A stretch of 64,000 bases of DNA, taken from contig NC_051105.1 of assembly GCF_901709675.1 (NCBI RefSeq), positions 11,392,604 through 11,456,603 on the forward strand. The letters are read 5' to 3'. The position numbers and the translations under genes are program-made. Below the pieces are notes generated by a model. The model was not told where the DNA came from and did no database searches. It saw nothing but the letters and a program-made list of their open reading frames with translations. Numbering within the stretch: position 1 is the stretch's first letter; every line of letters starts with the position of its first letter. The stretch is from Syngnathus acus. Lineage: Eukaryota > Chordata > Actinopteri > Syngnathiformes > Syngnathidae. This document shows positions 38,177-50,000 of the stretch, one piece after another.

Positions 38177-39081
38177 TAGGGGTGTAAATCGCGGGTTTTG
38201 TCACGATACGATATCATATCGATACAAAGAATCACGATACGATATTTGCCGATATCTTAAAGCCTGCTGTGATTCATTCACGATACATCACGATATAGTG
38301 CTCTACGATCGATATAGAACAATATCCTGATTTATAACAATTCATACGCAAAATCAACAAGGTACTGCAAACTCTTTATTTAGGAAATTACAAGAGTATT
38401 GTAGTATACAAAGTGCTTATTTTAACACTGAACTTTATCAAATTCCTATATTTTTTCTCATATAAGTAAAGAAAAATGAATATTCTTTCTTTTTTTGTAA
38501 TACCATTAACTTTAAAGTGCATTACTCAACTATTTAATTACAAAACAAAAATAAGTTCTTTATAATGAATGTAGTAAACATTACACCTTGACCATATGTT
38601 CTAATCCAAATGCAAAAAAAAAACATTCTCATGCAATACCAGAGAACTATACATAAATAAAATATGTATGTTGTTATTTAACTCTTCTATAAAACAAAAA
38701 TAACTTAATTTTTAACTCTTTATATAGAATTTTAACATTACACGGTGTCTACTCTTTGAACTGTTCAATATGACTTGAAGCCCAAAGGGGAGCGAATTTC
38801 CTCGCCTTCTTGGACACTAGCCATAGCACCAGCCCAGGAGCCGCGTAGTTGTCGGCTCCCCTTTCACGTGCCTGCTCTGCTCACAACACAACACGCCGCG
38901 CACTGCTCCCGGAAAGAGGAAGCAAGCAACAATGAACTGGATTTCAAAATAAAGTCGCGTCTAATGTCCGAGGTCAAAAACGGGCGATATAGATCGATGT
39001 TTACGTTTAGCATCGATGCCAACAAATCGTAGAGCATTATATCGATTAATCGATGTGTATTGATGAATCGTTACACCCCTA
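38177..39081. mobile_element. Non-autonomous hAT-type element, 905 bp (copy 2)
   Basis: Same taggggtgtaa / ttacaccccta ends and the same atacacat target duplication (38169-38176, 39082-39089) as 28581-29517. It lacks an AT-rich stretch of about 32 bp after cgatcgatat that is present in copy 1. Confidence 0.88.
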
Positions 39082-39334
39082 ATACACATATATATCTATA
39101 CATGTATACATAATAATTTTACCATGAGTTTATGATTATTTCAAAGTGTCCAAAACGAAAATAAATGGTTTCACACCAAAACACTACCTTTAACCAAAAC
39201 CTTTCCACCTCAAAATTGGCTAAGTTGGTCTGATGCTTCTGTCACAAAAAACAACCAAAATATAGCCAAAAATAATTTTCATACTTTACCATTTTTATCA
39301 TGGGTCAATTTGACACAAAAAATAATAGGACAGG

Positions 39335-39356
39335 TAGTTATTAAATATTTGTACAT
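39335..39356. repeat. Direct repeat flanking duplication copy 2
   Basis: Begins tagttattaa and ends ttgtacat; identical to 30931-30952. One extra matching base on each side extends it to 24 bp. Confidence 0.9.
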
Positions 39357-39433
39357 ATGAGCGAAGCATGGAAAGAAGAAAGTCACCAGAAGGAAATCTG
39401 GACTGTCCAAGAGATTAAAGGAAACAACCATGG

Positions 39434-40522
39434 TCACCGCCGCATGTCCTTGTCCAGAAGGTCTTTGGCCTCGTTGATTTTAGCAGCGAGATACGGCGAA
39501 CCGCCTGTAAAAAAACATCAAATTAAACTTGGTGATACAACAAAGGCTTTAGACTAAGAAAGCCTCACCTTTATCAGGATGATTGAGGACCATGATTCTC
39601 CTGTGGGCTTCACGTACTTTGGCCTTTGTACTGACAGGACTAGAATCAATTACACAATAGTTATTAAATCTGTCAATAAAAAAAAAAACCATTGGTGGTA
39701 ATTTACCTGATGCCAAGAACGAGGGTGGCCTCTCGTTTAGACATCTTCTGCTCAAAGCCTCCTTTGTAGTATGACGACAAAGACTGAAGAGGATGCGAGC
39801 AGATGAGTGACAACAGATCTGTGGAATGCTAACTAAGCAGTGAGGGTAAAGCAAACTCACAGATATCGGCATCTTTCGGACCGTTTCCGAGAACATCTGG
39901 CCTAGTGGCTTCCACAGTTGGAAGGCATAGCGACCTGGCAAAACAAAACATTGAAGGAAAGTCATCAATAAGCAGAAAGTGGATTTTATTCATTCTATTC
40001 TTGATTTATTGAGAATTTTGAGTCATGAGAGTGCAGTCTAATGTGTTAAGGGTAACTTTTGAAATAAATAAATAAAAATATATACATATGAAGAGATTCG
40101 AGAATTTTTACCTGCAAAACCAGCAGCAGCCACTCCAAGGCCAACTGCAATCAGCGTGCTGCCCTGTGGATAACACATTATTTGTATTCATAGAATTAGC
40201 ATTATTCGTATTAATTTTACATAAAATACAATAAATATTGTGCACCTTAAAAACGTACTATGTAATGCACAGTGTGACGTAACCGTTAGCAAACAGCTAA
40301 CATAAGTCAAGGGAGGGCAAGCAGCGGATAGGAAGTTGACAACCCACAAATCACTGAACAAGATGCTCATTAACAAGACGCTCATTAAATTGTCCAACGG
40401 GCGCTTACCAACCGCCTGTCGATCTCCGCGTCACTCCTGGAGTTCGCTTTCGAGCTGTACTCCGCGTAGCGCATAATTTCTCCTCCGTCCATCGCTGATA
40501 ACTCGCCGGAGGAGGTCGCCAT
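39434..40522 (-). CDS. dnajc15: DnaJ homologue subfamily C member 15 (dnajc15/MCJ), complete
   Basis: Inner-membrane J-protein of mitochondria that works with mortalin at the TIM23 import motor and restrains respiratory-chain activity. Exons: 40409-40522, 40112-40163, 39861-39934, 39707-39783, 39569-39639, 39434-39504; 459 nt, 152 aa, near the family's usual 150. The N-terminus MATSSGELSAMDGGEIMRY leads to RYAEYSS, one transmembrane helix at residues about 39-56 (STLIAVGLGVAAAGFAG), then GRYAFQLWKPL, YYKGGFEQKMSKREA and the C-terminal J domain with the HPD motif at 126-128. It ends KDLLDKDMRR. All six exons join in frame with GT-AG introns. A closely related dnajc19 is ruled out by the longer N-terminus and the wording before the helix. 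Confidence 0.93.
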
Positions 40523-40549
40523 GTTTGTCCAGACACGTCAGAGCGTGCG

Positions 40550-40559
40550 GCGCATGCGC
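40550..40559. promoter_or_regulatory. NRF-1-type palindrome GCGCATGCGC upstream of dnajc15
   Basis: Lies about 28 bp upstream of the dnajc15 initiator, with a CACGTCA half-CRE between them (about 40535-40541). NRF-1 sites of this form are common in promoters of nuclear genes for mitochondrial proteins. Confidence 0.6.
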
Positions 40560-42904
40560 ACTGTCAAACCTCCCGTGTTACGACATCCCGCAAAAAGGTC
40601 TTGTTTTTTTTGTCAAAGAAAGGTTATAACTTGCCTCCGAGATACATTTTTCTTTGAATGCTCCTTTCAATTACTATTTTGTGAAAATTGCAGAAATAGA
40701 CTTTGTATTAATAGATACATACTTTTAAAATGCGAAATGTATGCAATACTACAAAATTCAGCATCTCTAACAATTATTGTACATATTAACTTATTTTGTG
40801 TGGCACATTTTTGGAAAAAAAGATAACTTGCTGACAAAATATGAAGTTTTTTTTCACACGATCGTCACCGGAAGTTCAGGATACAGCTTTCTATTTTGGC
40901 CACTAGATAGAGACATTGAATAGCAAACGCCGCACGTTGACGTCAGAAACAGCTTGAAAACAATGACTAATAATTTGTCCTTTTTTTTGCTTTTATTCAT
41001 TATTGAAAAATATTTGTCAGCCCCATAGTATAGTTGATAATACACACTATTGATGTTATTCAACAAAATAGATTTTCAAACTCAACCCATATACCTCACA
41101 AGAATGGGTCTGGTCTGTTTGTCACTGTTTGTCTGTCTCTGAGTGTCTTTTTATGTGTACACTTGTTTATGTTTTATGTTCGTCTTTTCTGTATTGTTTT
41201 TTTTTTGTAAATCTGCGTGTACATTTGTCTATGTGTGCGTGCGCGCTCGTGTGTGTGCGCGCGTCCCTCTTACACCCCTGCACATGTTGCTCTTCTGCAC
41301 AAGTGCGTTGACGCGTCACCAGGATGTGATGTATCAGCAGCCCCGTATAGCTTTCTTTCTTTCTATAGTACTTCTGATAATTGGATTTGAGATGACTGCA
41401 AGTATCAAGTCTGAAAAACACCACATACACACACAGGTGGAACCGGGGGGGGGCACTGCCCAACTGACCCCACCCTCTGTACGCACCTGTATGTACCTGA
41501 AATACAATTTAGCAAATATAATCTACCTTTATCTGTAATTTGTCGTTGTTGGGGTTTTTTTTGGGGGGGGGGGGGTACTTATTATTTTACAGTGGTTCAC
41601 TTATACACGTCAGTGATGCCGTACTGTCAAAATGCACTTTTATGAAAACAGTACAATGGTTGATTTGGTTTTGGGGGGGCCCCGGGGTGGGCTCGAGAAC
41701 GTCGGACGTCCACGCGCCGCGTTTCCACGGAGACGGAGCCCAGCACTCGGCCACTTGAATGGCGGGCGGCCATTGTGCGGCGTGCGCTCGCTCGGGGGGG
41801 TCAGGGCGGCGGTTGTAGAGCCGAGAGGGGGTCACAGCCCGTGACAGATGAAAGCGTCTTCAATGCCATCATCATTTAGTCATCAGCCGGACAAATAAAG
41901 ATGGAGGATAATGAAGAGAACGCCGAGGCTCATTCAGTTGCTCCACATAAGAAAAGCACTCAAACCCTCAAAGCTTCTCTCGGGGAAAAAAGGGGGGGTG
42001 GGGGCACACACCTCAGTAGTTCTCTTCTTTTGTGCAGTGAGGAGCAACAGAAAGAACAATTTAGGATATAGTCAAGCGTAGCATGCAGTACATTTTACTG
42101 AAAACAGATAAGTGTTTTTTAAAATACCCTTTTTTTGCTTTTGGCCCTAATACTGTTTCGTATTAAATTACCAGAAACCGCGAAACAAATAAATACACCC
42201 CCAAAAACAATTTATAATGTCAAACAAGAGCATCTGGACAGAAAGGTTCAAGGCGTGATTTTAATAAGGTTCCGCCTTACGTTTCCTTCCGGACGTTTTT
42301 AGCAAAGGGACACAGTGAAATGATGGTAAACACTAAGGTGAGTCCACATTCATTTCCTCTTGTTTCTCAGTGATGATGCCCTCGTGTTAAAAACAACACG
42401 ATAACCGACAATATTCTATCCTGTTAAATGTTAACTATGCTACAAAGTGAACACTTTAGTTCACATTTCTCGATGATGGAGAGACAGGCTAAGTCGTTTG
42501 CTTCCGGCTAACTAGCCCGGCTCGCGTCACCGCCGAGAACAAGGTTGGGGAAAAAAATGAATAAAGCTGACAACTGTGTATTTTTCTACGTCCATATGTG
42601 CGCGAGGAGGTTAAGCGGGTCGTTTTGACCAGGTAGGTCCCGTTCTTTCCGCATCCCGGGGAGCCTGACCGTGACGTCACCTCTGTCATGTTCACGGAAC
42701 AAGAGATGCTGACTTGGCTCCACATTCATAAGGCAAAATTTAATAACTCCTCGACTCTCCTTCCTGTTTTTCTGTTCGTTGAAATCATATAATAATTAAC
42801 TCAGTCAGAAATAAATTCGGTTAATAGTATTTATGAGTAAAAAATGTAGCCATAATTTTTCAGAGTAAAAAGTCAGATTCTTTACTAGAAAATGACTTAG
42901 ACTT

Positions 42905-43200
42905 TAGACTTAGACAAACTTTATTGTCATTTTGTCAACACTGGGTGTACACAAAACGAAATTACGTTGCGTACGGCTTTCAACAATGTAGTGGTATTGC
43001 GGCTGGTTAAAAAGTGACATTCTATATAAAAATATGAAATAAGATAAGTATAGAGTACAAAGTGCAGCAGTGATAAAGTATGTAAACAGTGCAGGAGACA
43101 AAAACAGTATTTACAAGTGTGCAGAGGAATGCTACGTTTGAATGTTCAACAGTCTGACGACAGCAGGGAAAAAATATAATATATAATAAAAAAATAGCAA
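42905..43200 (-). mobile_element. Possible minus-strand retroposon 3' tail
   Basis: Read on the minus strand it ends in GACAATAAAGTTTGTCTAAG followed by agtctaa repeats, the style of fish LINE/SINE tails, preceded by aacgaaattacgttgcgt (plus strand). No coding domain can be identified. Confidence 0.35.
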
Positions 43201-43519
43201 ATTCCATAAGAAAAAGTCATACGTATTTATAGTTCTAAGAAAAAAAAATCATGAATAAAAGCCCTTGTCATCTCAGACCTTTGCAAATAAGTGATGTACC
43301 TGAATCAGATGTAAAAAAAAAAAAAAAAGTGTTTGTGTGTGGCATGACCTGGTATGAGCTAATGGCTTTTTAAATAATTCATGTGTGCAGACAAAGAGCC
43401 TGAGCTGAGCTGGAAAATCAATCAAAGCACAGATTAGAGGGGAAGTAAAGCACACAAGTGGATGGCGGCGCGTGCACACGCAGCGACCTCTCTCTGTCCC
43501 GCCCGAACGGTGTTTTGTT

Positions 43520-43790
43520 CGTTTAATGAGTGTTTGTCCGACAGTTTTATGTGTTCGTCTCGTCGTGCTACAAGTACAGCAGGCAGGTTCTGCTCGACAT
43601 CGGCGAAAGCGAGTTTTGTGGCGTTCTTATTTATTCTTTGTGCCTTGTTTTTATTTTTTGTGTTGTTTACTTGTATGTATATTGTGTATTATGTCTTGTC
43701 ACCGTGGGATAGTGGGAACGTAATTTAGATTTCTTTGTGTCTTGACATGTGAAGAAATTGACAATAAAGCAGACTTTTTTGACTTTTGAT
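43520..43790 (+). mobile_element. Possible truncated LINE 3' end
   Basis: Contains a fragment readable as RQVLLDIGES followed by a T-rich 3' region and the tail gaagaaattgacaataaag, resembling 3' ends of fish non-LTR retrotransposons. The family was not determined. Confidence 0.35.
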
Positions 43791-44084
43791 AGGCAGCAGA
43801 CAGAAAGCAGATACAAGTTCTGCTACGATATTTAAACTAAATCTGCTAAATTGACTCACATCCCCACGGCGATGAATAACGGCAGCTGTGTTTCCACTCG
43901 CGCTTCCTCTAACATTTCATCTTCCCATTTCAGACCACCTCCTTTTGAAGCCACAAACTCCTCCAGCATCTACCCAAAGGCTTCCGGCAGGACTTAATCC
44001 TGACTGCAATATGAAGGCTCCATAAGGAACATTGTCCAGATGCCGAAGTGGTTGGACCTAACTCGCATGAGCTGTGAACGAAAG

Positions 44085-47000
44085 ATGGAGGGCCTGAGTC
44101 AGCTGGACGCAGTGGCTGACATCAGTCCGGCTCTGGAGGCCACCGAGGACTTCACCGCCCCGGGCGACCTCACTCCTCCCAATAAGCAGACGTCCGGACA
44201 GCCCAGGAAGCTCCAGGAGGCGTCGAGCGCGGCACTGGCTAAACTGAGCTCCAGCGGCGTGTGGAGCCTCCTGGCCGGCCAGCAGCCCGAGGTGGGCTCG
44301 CTTGGCCTGGCCTGGGCCGAAGGCCTGACCGTGGTGGGCCTGCGGCATGGCAAGAGGAGCCGGGCGCGATCCACCAATGACCTGCTGGCGCACGGCAAGG
44401 AGGGCGCCGCCCTGGCTGCCAACACTGCCTCCAACGCCGCCTTTAAGAAGGGCCATAACAGGTCCAGGTCCGACGTTAACTACCGAACGGCCGCCTACAC
44501 CGACAACGGGCTCCCTGCTGTGGACACCCTGAAGAACACAATCCTAAAGCACCAAATGGAAGGTCGGTATGCTCGATGACCGCCACTGCAGAAATCAACA
44601 CAGGCATAAGTGTTCCGAGGACGGGGCTTCATGGCAAATGCAACCGACGCGGGCTAGCAAAACTAGCATGAAGACAGACAATTTATTTTGAAAAAGTCCT
44701 GGGTGTGAAAAAAAAAGGAAAAATCAGGACAGAAAATTCCAAGGATTGTACTTTACTAAATGAGTAATACCCAAAGTATTTGCTTCAACATTTTATCGCC
44801 TCAGATCTTGATATTTTTGTCATCTTGCTGTGTGCTTTTGAGAGTTGGATGTCTTTCTGTCCTCAGAGGAGATTGTAATGATAGAAAATGATGATAACCT
44901 TAAATGACAAACACACACGCACACACACATATGCAGACATACACTCGAGAGGTCCAGGGCTGTGCGGGATAATAGCTGGTAATCCCGTCGGCAAATGGAC
45001 TCAAATGAGGCGAGCGCGCAGGAAGCTAATTAAGGCACCTCCCGACACGGGTGGGATTACAGCGTATTAGCATACGCGTGAAAAGCTAGCAGGCCGTTTA
45101 GGCTGAAAAGGGGAGAAAGGGCAGCGGCGGGGAGGGAGCACCTACGGACGGGACAAAGCGCCGTGTTTGCTTACCTCATTAGCAACAGCTGGTTAGCATC
45201 AACACAATAGCCTATGTTCAAATTGTGTCCTCGTTCATGTCTTTCACGCAGAAACCTGTCACAGAAGCCGCCTTTACTTGTTACATAGTACCAAACAACT
45301 TTTCTTTCAATCTATAAAAGGAAAATTCAATATAGATGGTCATCATTTAAGCCTTGTCCCGTCTAATGGACGGTGGCACTTTTGCCTCTCGGAGCACCCG
45401 AGCGTGACGGCGGCCAATCAGCTTGTCCATGCCCGTGCTCATTTACATATTCAGATAGGCTTGGTTAACACGCTGACAGAACGTGTTTCGATAAGATCGA
45501 TGAGGTAATTTTTCCTCCCTCAGATCGATTTCTCCCACCGGGAAACAAAGTCCGACATCCGTCACTCGGAGCGCGGACGGGAGAAAATGGAATTAGCGGC
45601 AAGAGCGCCGGCCGTTGTTGTTTGAGATAAATGGAGGCACTTTGACGTGCTGCTTTCATTTATTTACATGCCAACACAAAGACGCGAGCGTGTTTGAACA
45701 GCAGTCAATGGAAATACGTCGCTAATTGTAGCGTATGGGCGACATTTCGCTTTGAAGGTTTCACCCGTCAAAAGGGTTGCAAGGGCACGTTTATGGAAAA
45801 ACCTCGCACCTGTCAACGTCTTCACAGAACATGAAAATGGGTGGACGTGTCCATCAAGGCACTAAAAAGACTCGTGGCCTTAAATTGAACAGTAAGTCAG
45901 CCATTTTGTTTTGATGGCACCAACAAGGAAGACTTATTCAAGGTCAGCTTTTTAAGTATTGGCGACTATTATCGGTACTTGCACATCTCTCGTTTCCCCA
46001 TTGATTCAAGTCATCTGTATTTTGGCAGATGAAAAGGGGAGCAGCAGTAGCAGCATCGTGTTGAAGCAGGCGGAGATGGAGTGTCGCGAGGTCCCGCGGG
46101 GCCGCTGGACCGAGTGCCACGTGGAGCTGACGCCCTGCGAGCTGCGCCTCTACATGCTAGACAGCAGCGCCAACCGTCAGCTGGGCACCGCCTACTCGCT
46201 GTCGCACTGCCAGGGCGTGGCGACGCCCGCACCTTGCCAGCCGGCCGACCCGTGCACCCTGCAGGCCGTCTTCTTCAACAGCACGCGGGTGCAGCTGCGG
46301 GCCGCCACCCAGTGGGAGGCGTCTGAGTGGCGGCGTCTCGTGTGGGAGAAGGTGCAGGCGGTGAGGCCCGCCAGGCAGAGGAAAGCGGTGGCGGAGAAGG
46401 CCGCCGACTCTGATGGCGTCCACCCGCTGAGCCGCCCCACCACCTTGCCCCTGTTCAGCCAGCGCTGCCAAGATGTCCTTAAAGCGGGGCTCCTGCACCA
46501 ACTCCTGGACCAGAACAACTGGTGCGCCTTCACCTTCGTCTTGAGCAGTACCACCCTGCAGGCCTTCCCCACCGAGGGGCGGGGCCCCGTGTCGCGCCCC
46601 GTCCGCCAATACGCGCTGACCTCCTGCCTGGGCGTGCAGCCGGATCCCGAGTTCCCGGATCGAGGCGAGCGCTTCCAGGCAGTGTTCACCGACGACGCGC
46701 TTCGACTCCGAGCCGACACCGCCAACAAAGCCCTGGAGTGGATGGAGGCCCTCAGGGGGGTGGCGGGCGCCCAGCGGCTTGCCCGGGAGGAGTGCTATTC
46801 TCCGGTGCCGCAGGGTGTCCTGCTGAGGTCCAAAGAGAGGAGGCAAAGGGAGCAGAGAGTCAAGCGGCAGTCGGTCACCACCAGCTTCCTCAGCCTCCTC
46901 ACCTGTGTTGCCCTGGAAAAAGGACTCACCGCTCAGGGCTTCACCTGCGCAGGTCAGAACATCCAAAGTCCTCTTCATCCTCCTTATGGTGATTTTTCTC

Positions 47001-50000
47001 CTTCTGATTCTTGCTTATCCTTCATCATTTCCTTCTTATGATTTTCTCCCCTCTCCTTTTCTTCTTCTCCTCAATTCTTTGCTTTGTCTCTTTCTTTTGC
47101 TTCATCTCTTTTCTGTCATTTATGTCCATGAATACTTGTGGGGATTACAGATGAGTTTTGATTCAAAAATACGGCGCAAAACTCATCTGTGGCCAGCAGA
47201 GGCGCCAGTTTGTCTATTATCCAGCACTTTGATTGATCTTCATCTCACTCCTTTTTTTGTCTTTCAATCTTTGCATATGCAACACACATACATGCATACA
47301 TATGCATACATGCTCACCATTCTATTTAACATTTAAATGTTCCGCCTGGTCTATAAAGACACATAATGTCTTTTTGAAGGACACTTTGGGTGTGTGCGTG
47401 TGATTGAAGAGCCGCATACACAAATGTACGCTCGTAATGCGTCATATCGTGAGCTTTCACTGGACAGTTTAAATGTGACACGGTCAAACAAATGCATCAA
47501 ACCATACTTGGCAAAGTCCCATCGCTGCTTTCGTTTTCAATGTATAGGACACACACACATTATTTTTTGGTGGTCACCCATCGTGCATGCTGGAGAGGTT
47601 TTTTAGTGTGAAAGGAAGCACATCAAAGCTTTTAACACACACACATAGAGTGGTCTTCTCAAAGGTGTGCAGGTCCGGACCCGCGGCGGGCAGATGAAAG
47701 CCCAGTATCGGCCCTCATGCCGTCTCCCACCATGGTGCACTCACCCCTCTGCAGGTCAAAGTGAACCCCCCCAACACACACACCCCTTCGCTCTCCCACC
47801 TCTACCACACACACCACAGTGAGCAGAGGTACAATCGTTGGACCTTGTGAGCTGCGTTTGAATTCCCATTCATCTTCCCCGTCCCCACAATAAAAGATCA
47901 GAGAGGAGCGGCGGAAGCTGCTAGAAGCTTTAGTGACAATTAGCAGATAAGTAACGCTCACAAAATGGCGGCCATTAAGCAAAGTAGTACTATTCATCAA
48001 ATGATGGCGATTGTATGGACAGCAAAATAAAATGGTGGACAGTTCATGTGGATTGGAGGACAGTTCACAAATTTACAAAATTGTTTACAAAATGGTGGAC
48101 AAAGTAGGTTTTTGCAAAAACTGTGAAAAAGGGCCTACACGTTTCCACAACGCGCATGGCGTGCCGCCACTTCCTGATGCTTATCTCTACTTCTGTGCGT
48201 CTTTTTCACGCCCGCCGCTGCCACCTCTGATGTTTTTGTGATAACATGCACCTGCACACGTGTGCTGGCTGTTTGGGTGAAAATGGGACAAAGCAATCAA
48301 AAAGCCAAACGCAGGGGAAGGATCTATTTGTTCTCAGCTCTTGTTGTGACTGCCGCTTTTGGCGTGACGGCACGAGACGCCACTTAAGCGGGCGGGTGGA
48401 TGGATGTCGGGGATGGGGATGTTGGCAAGAGTCTAGACTAGCTTCACTCGACATGACAGTTGATTATTTTTGCCGGTATTCGGACTCATGTGCAGGCTGT
48501 CAGCGTCCCGTGGGCGCCTCAAGGGGCAAAGCCAAAGTGTGCCACTACAGCGGCTGGTATTACTGCCAAAACTGCCACCAGGACAACACCTTCCTCATCC
48601 CCGCCCGCCTGCTACACAACTGGGACACCAGCAAGCACAAGGTGACACTCCGCACAACACGTCTTGCCACTTCATCTCACGTAACTGCTTCTGTGCACAA
48701 TAGCACCAGACAGAAAAAATGGAATGTCCTCATGTGAGTTCTGAGGGCCATCTGCTTGCAGGTGTCCAAGCAGGCCAAGGAGTTTCTGGAGTTTGTGTAC
48801 GAGGAGCCCCTGCTGGACGTGCAGCAGCTGAACGGGGGTCTGTACGAGCACTGCGAGCCACTCAGCGCCGTGCTGCGCCTACGCCAGCAGCTGCAGTCGC
48901 TGCGCGCCTACCTGTTCAGCTGCCGCGCCGCCATCGCAGAGGACTTGCGACGAAGGTGCAGTCAAGGGGGGGGGGGGGGGGGGGGGCACACGTTCCACGC
49001 CTACCCACAATATAAGTGGAGGGGGCCTGATACGCACACGTCTGTGTTTACATGTGTGAGCGCAGGGTTTTGCACACTTCCAAACACGGCACAATTAATG
49101 ACGGCCCTAGCGCTAAAACATTCCCAGACACATCAGTCTAAAGCTTTTTTTTTTGCTAAACACACCAGAGGTCACCTTAAGTCCACGTCTGTATCGGCCT
49201 CCCACTAGTGCTGCACTGGGTACCAGTACCTGAATATTTTTGCATCAAAACAGCCCGACACAAAATTGGAGTTGAACATTGTTTAAAAATTGCCACAAAG
49301 ATGGTGGACTGACTTTCTTTACTTTGCCTCCACAGAATTCTTCCTCGAGAGTATTTGCTGCAGCACATTCACCTCTACTCCATTGCGGACCTGCAGCAGG
49401 TACACACACACACACGCATAAATGTTGAATTTGAAATTTTGAATTTCTTGACTTGTTCACTGACTTATTTCCAAACACTGTACAGGACATAAGTTACTAA
49501 ATTATGAAAACCACACAAATTTTATCATAAAAACAACACAGTTTCACACAAACAATAGCCGACTTGGAGTTATGAAACTGTTGGAGGAGAATAACAATGT
49601 CTCGATACTTTTGCTCATATGGTATAAAAGCTTTCTTTGTGAGGTTATTAGTGCCACGCTGGACACAGTTGAGCGCACTAACTAACTTTAGTGCCTCTGT
49701 GCGTTGTACAAATCAGGCCAACATGGCGGCAGTGGAGTGGAGGTAAATTGGGGTGGGGGGGCAGGCGGGTATAGGAAAAGGGTCCACAAATGAGTGAAAA
49801 GTTCTTTTGTCGCTGATCGTGTTGCACCCTGCCCCTCTTTCCTTTTTTTGACGGGGGGGGCTCACTTGCTCTCACGGTGAAAGAGCCCCCCTGCCTCTTC
49901 CTCGCCCCCGCAGACCCCCCCACTGCTCCCTCGCTGTGTCGCTGTGCTCGGCTAATTGCTCACATTGAGAAGCAACAGGCGGGAAAACAAAGCGTGACAT

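Larger units (their letters stand above)
30953..39338. repeat. Segmental duplication, copy 2 (TAAR pair, hAT remnant, plus later insertions)
   Basis: Same content and orientation as 23350-29774. It is about 1.96 kb longer, chiefly because of a 293-bp hAT-like MITE (33403-33695), a 1630-bp Tc1 element (36534-38163) and a longer (TA)n tract. Confidence 0.93.
40570..44039. other. Intergenic region between dnajc15 and plekhm3 (plekhm3 5' non-coding part included)
   Basis: GT-rich sequence at 41130-41320, a CpG-rich stretch at 41660-41840, and an ETS-like CTTCCGG at about 42288-42294 followed by AAG|GTGAGT near 42341, a possible non-coding first exon of plekhm3. A cccatttcag acceptor at 43933 would open the exon carrying the plekhm3 start. 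Retroposon-like tails occur at 42905-43200 and 43520-43790. No protein-coding gene recognised. Confidence 0.5.

Noticed and set aside
44040-44084. Upstream in-frame ATG for plekhm3 (MPKWLDL...)
   Set aside because: Weak context (C at -3). The ATG at 44085 has A at -3 and G at +4 and aligns with the family N-terminus. Not excluded outright.
46157-46978. 273-codon open frame on the minus strand
   Set aside because: Antisense shadow of the GC-rich PH-domain exon of plekhm3; low-complexity composition and no initiation or family support.
47850-47880. tRNA-like T-loop phrase (gtttgaattccc)
   Set aside because: No matching A box or acceptor stem could be folded around it.
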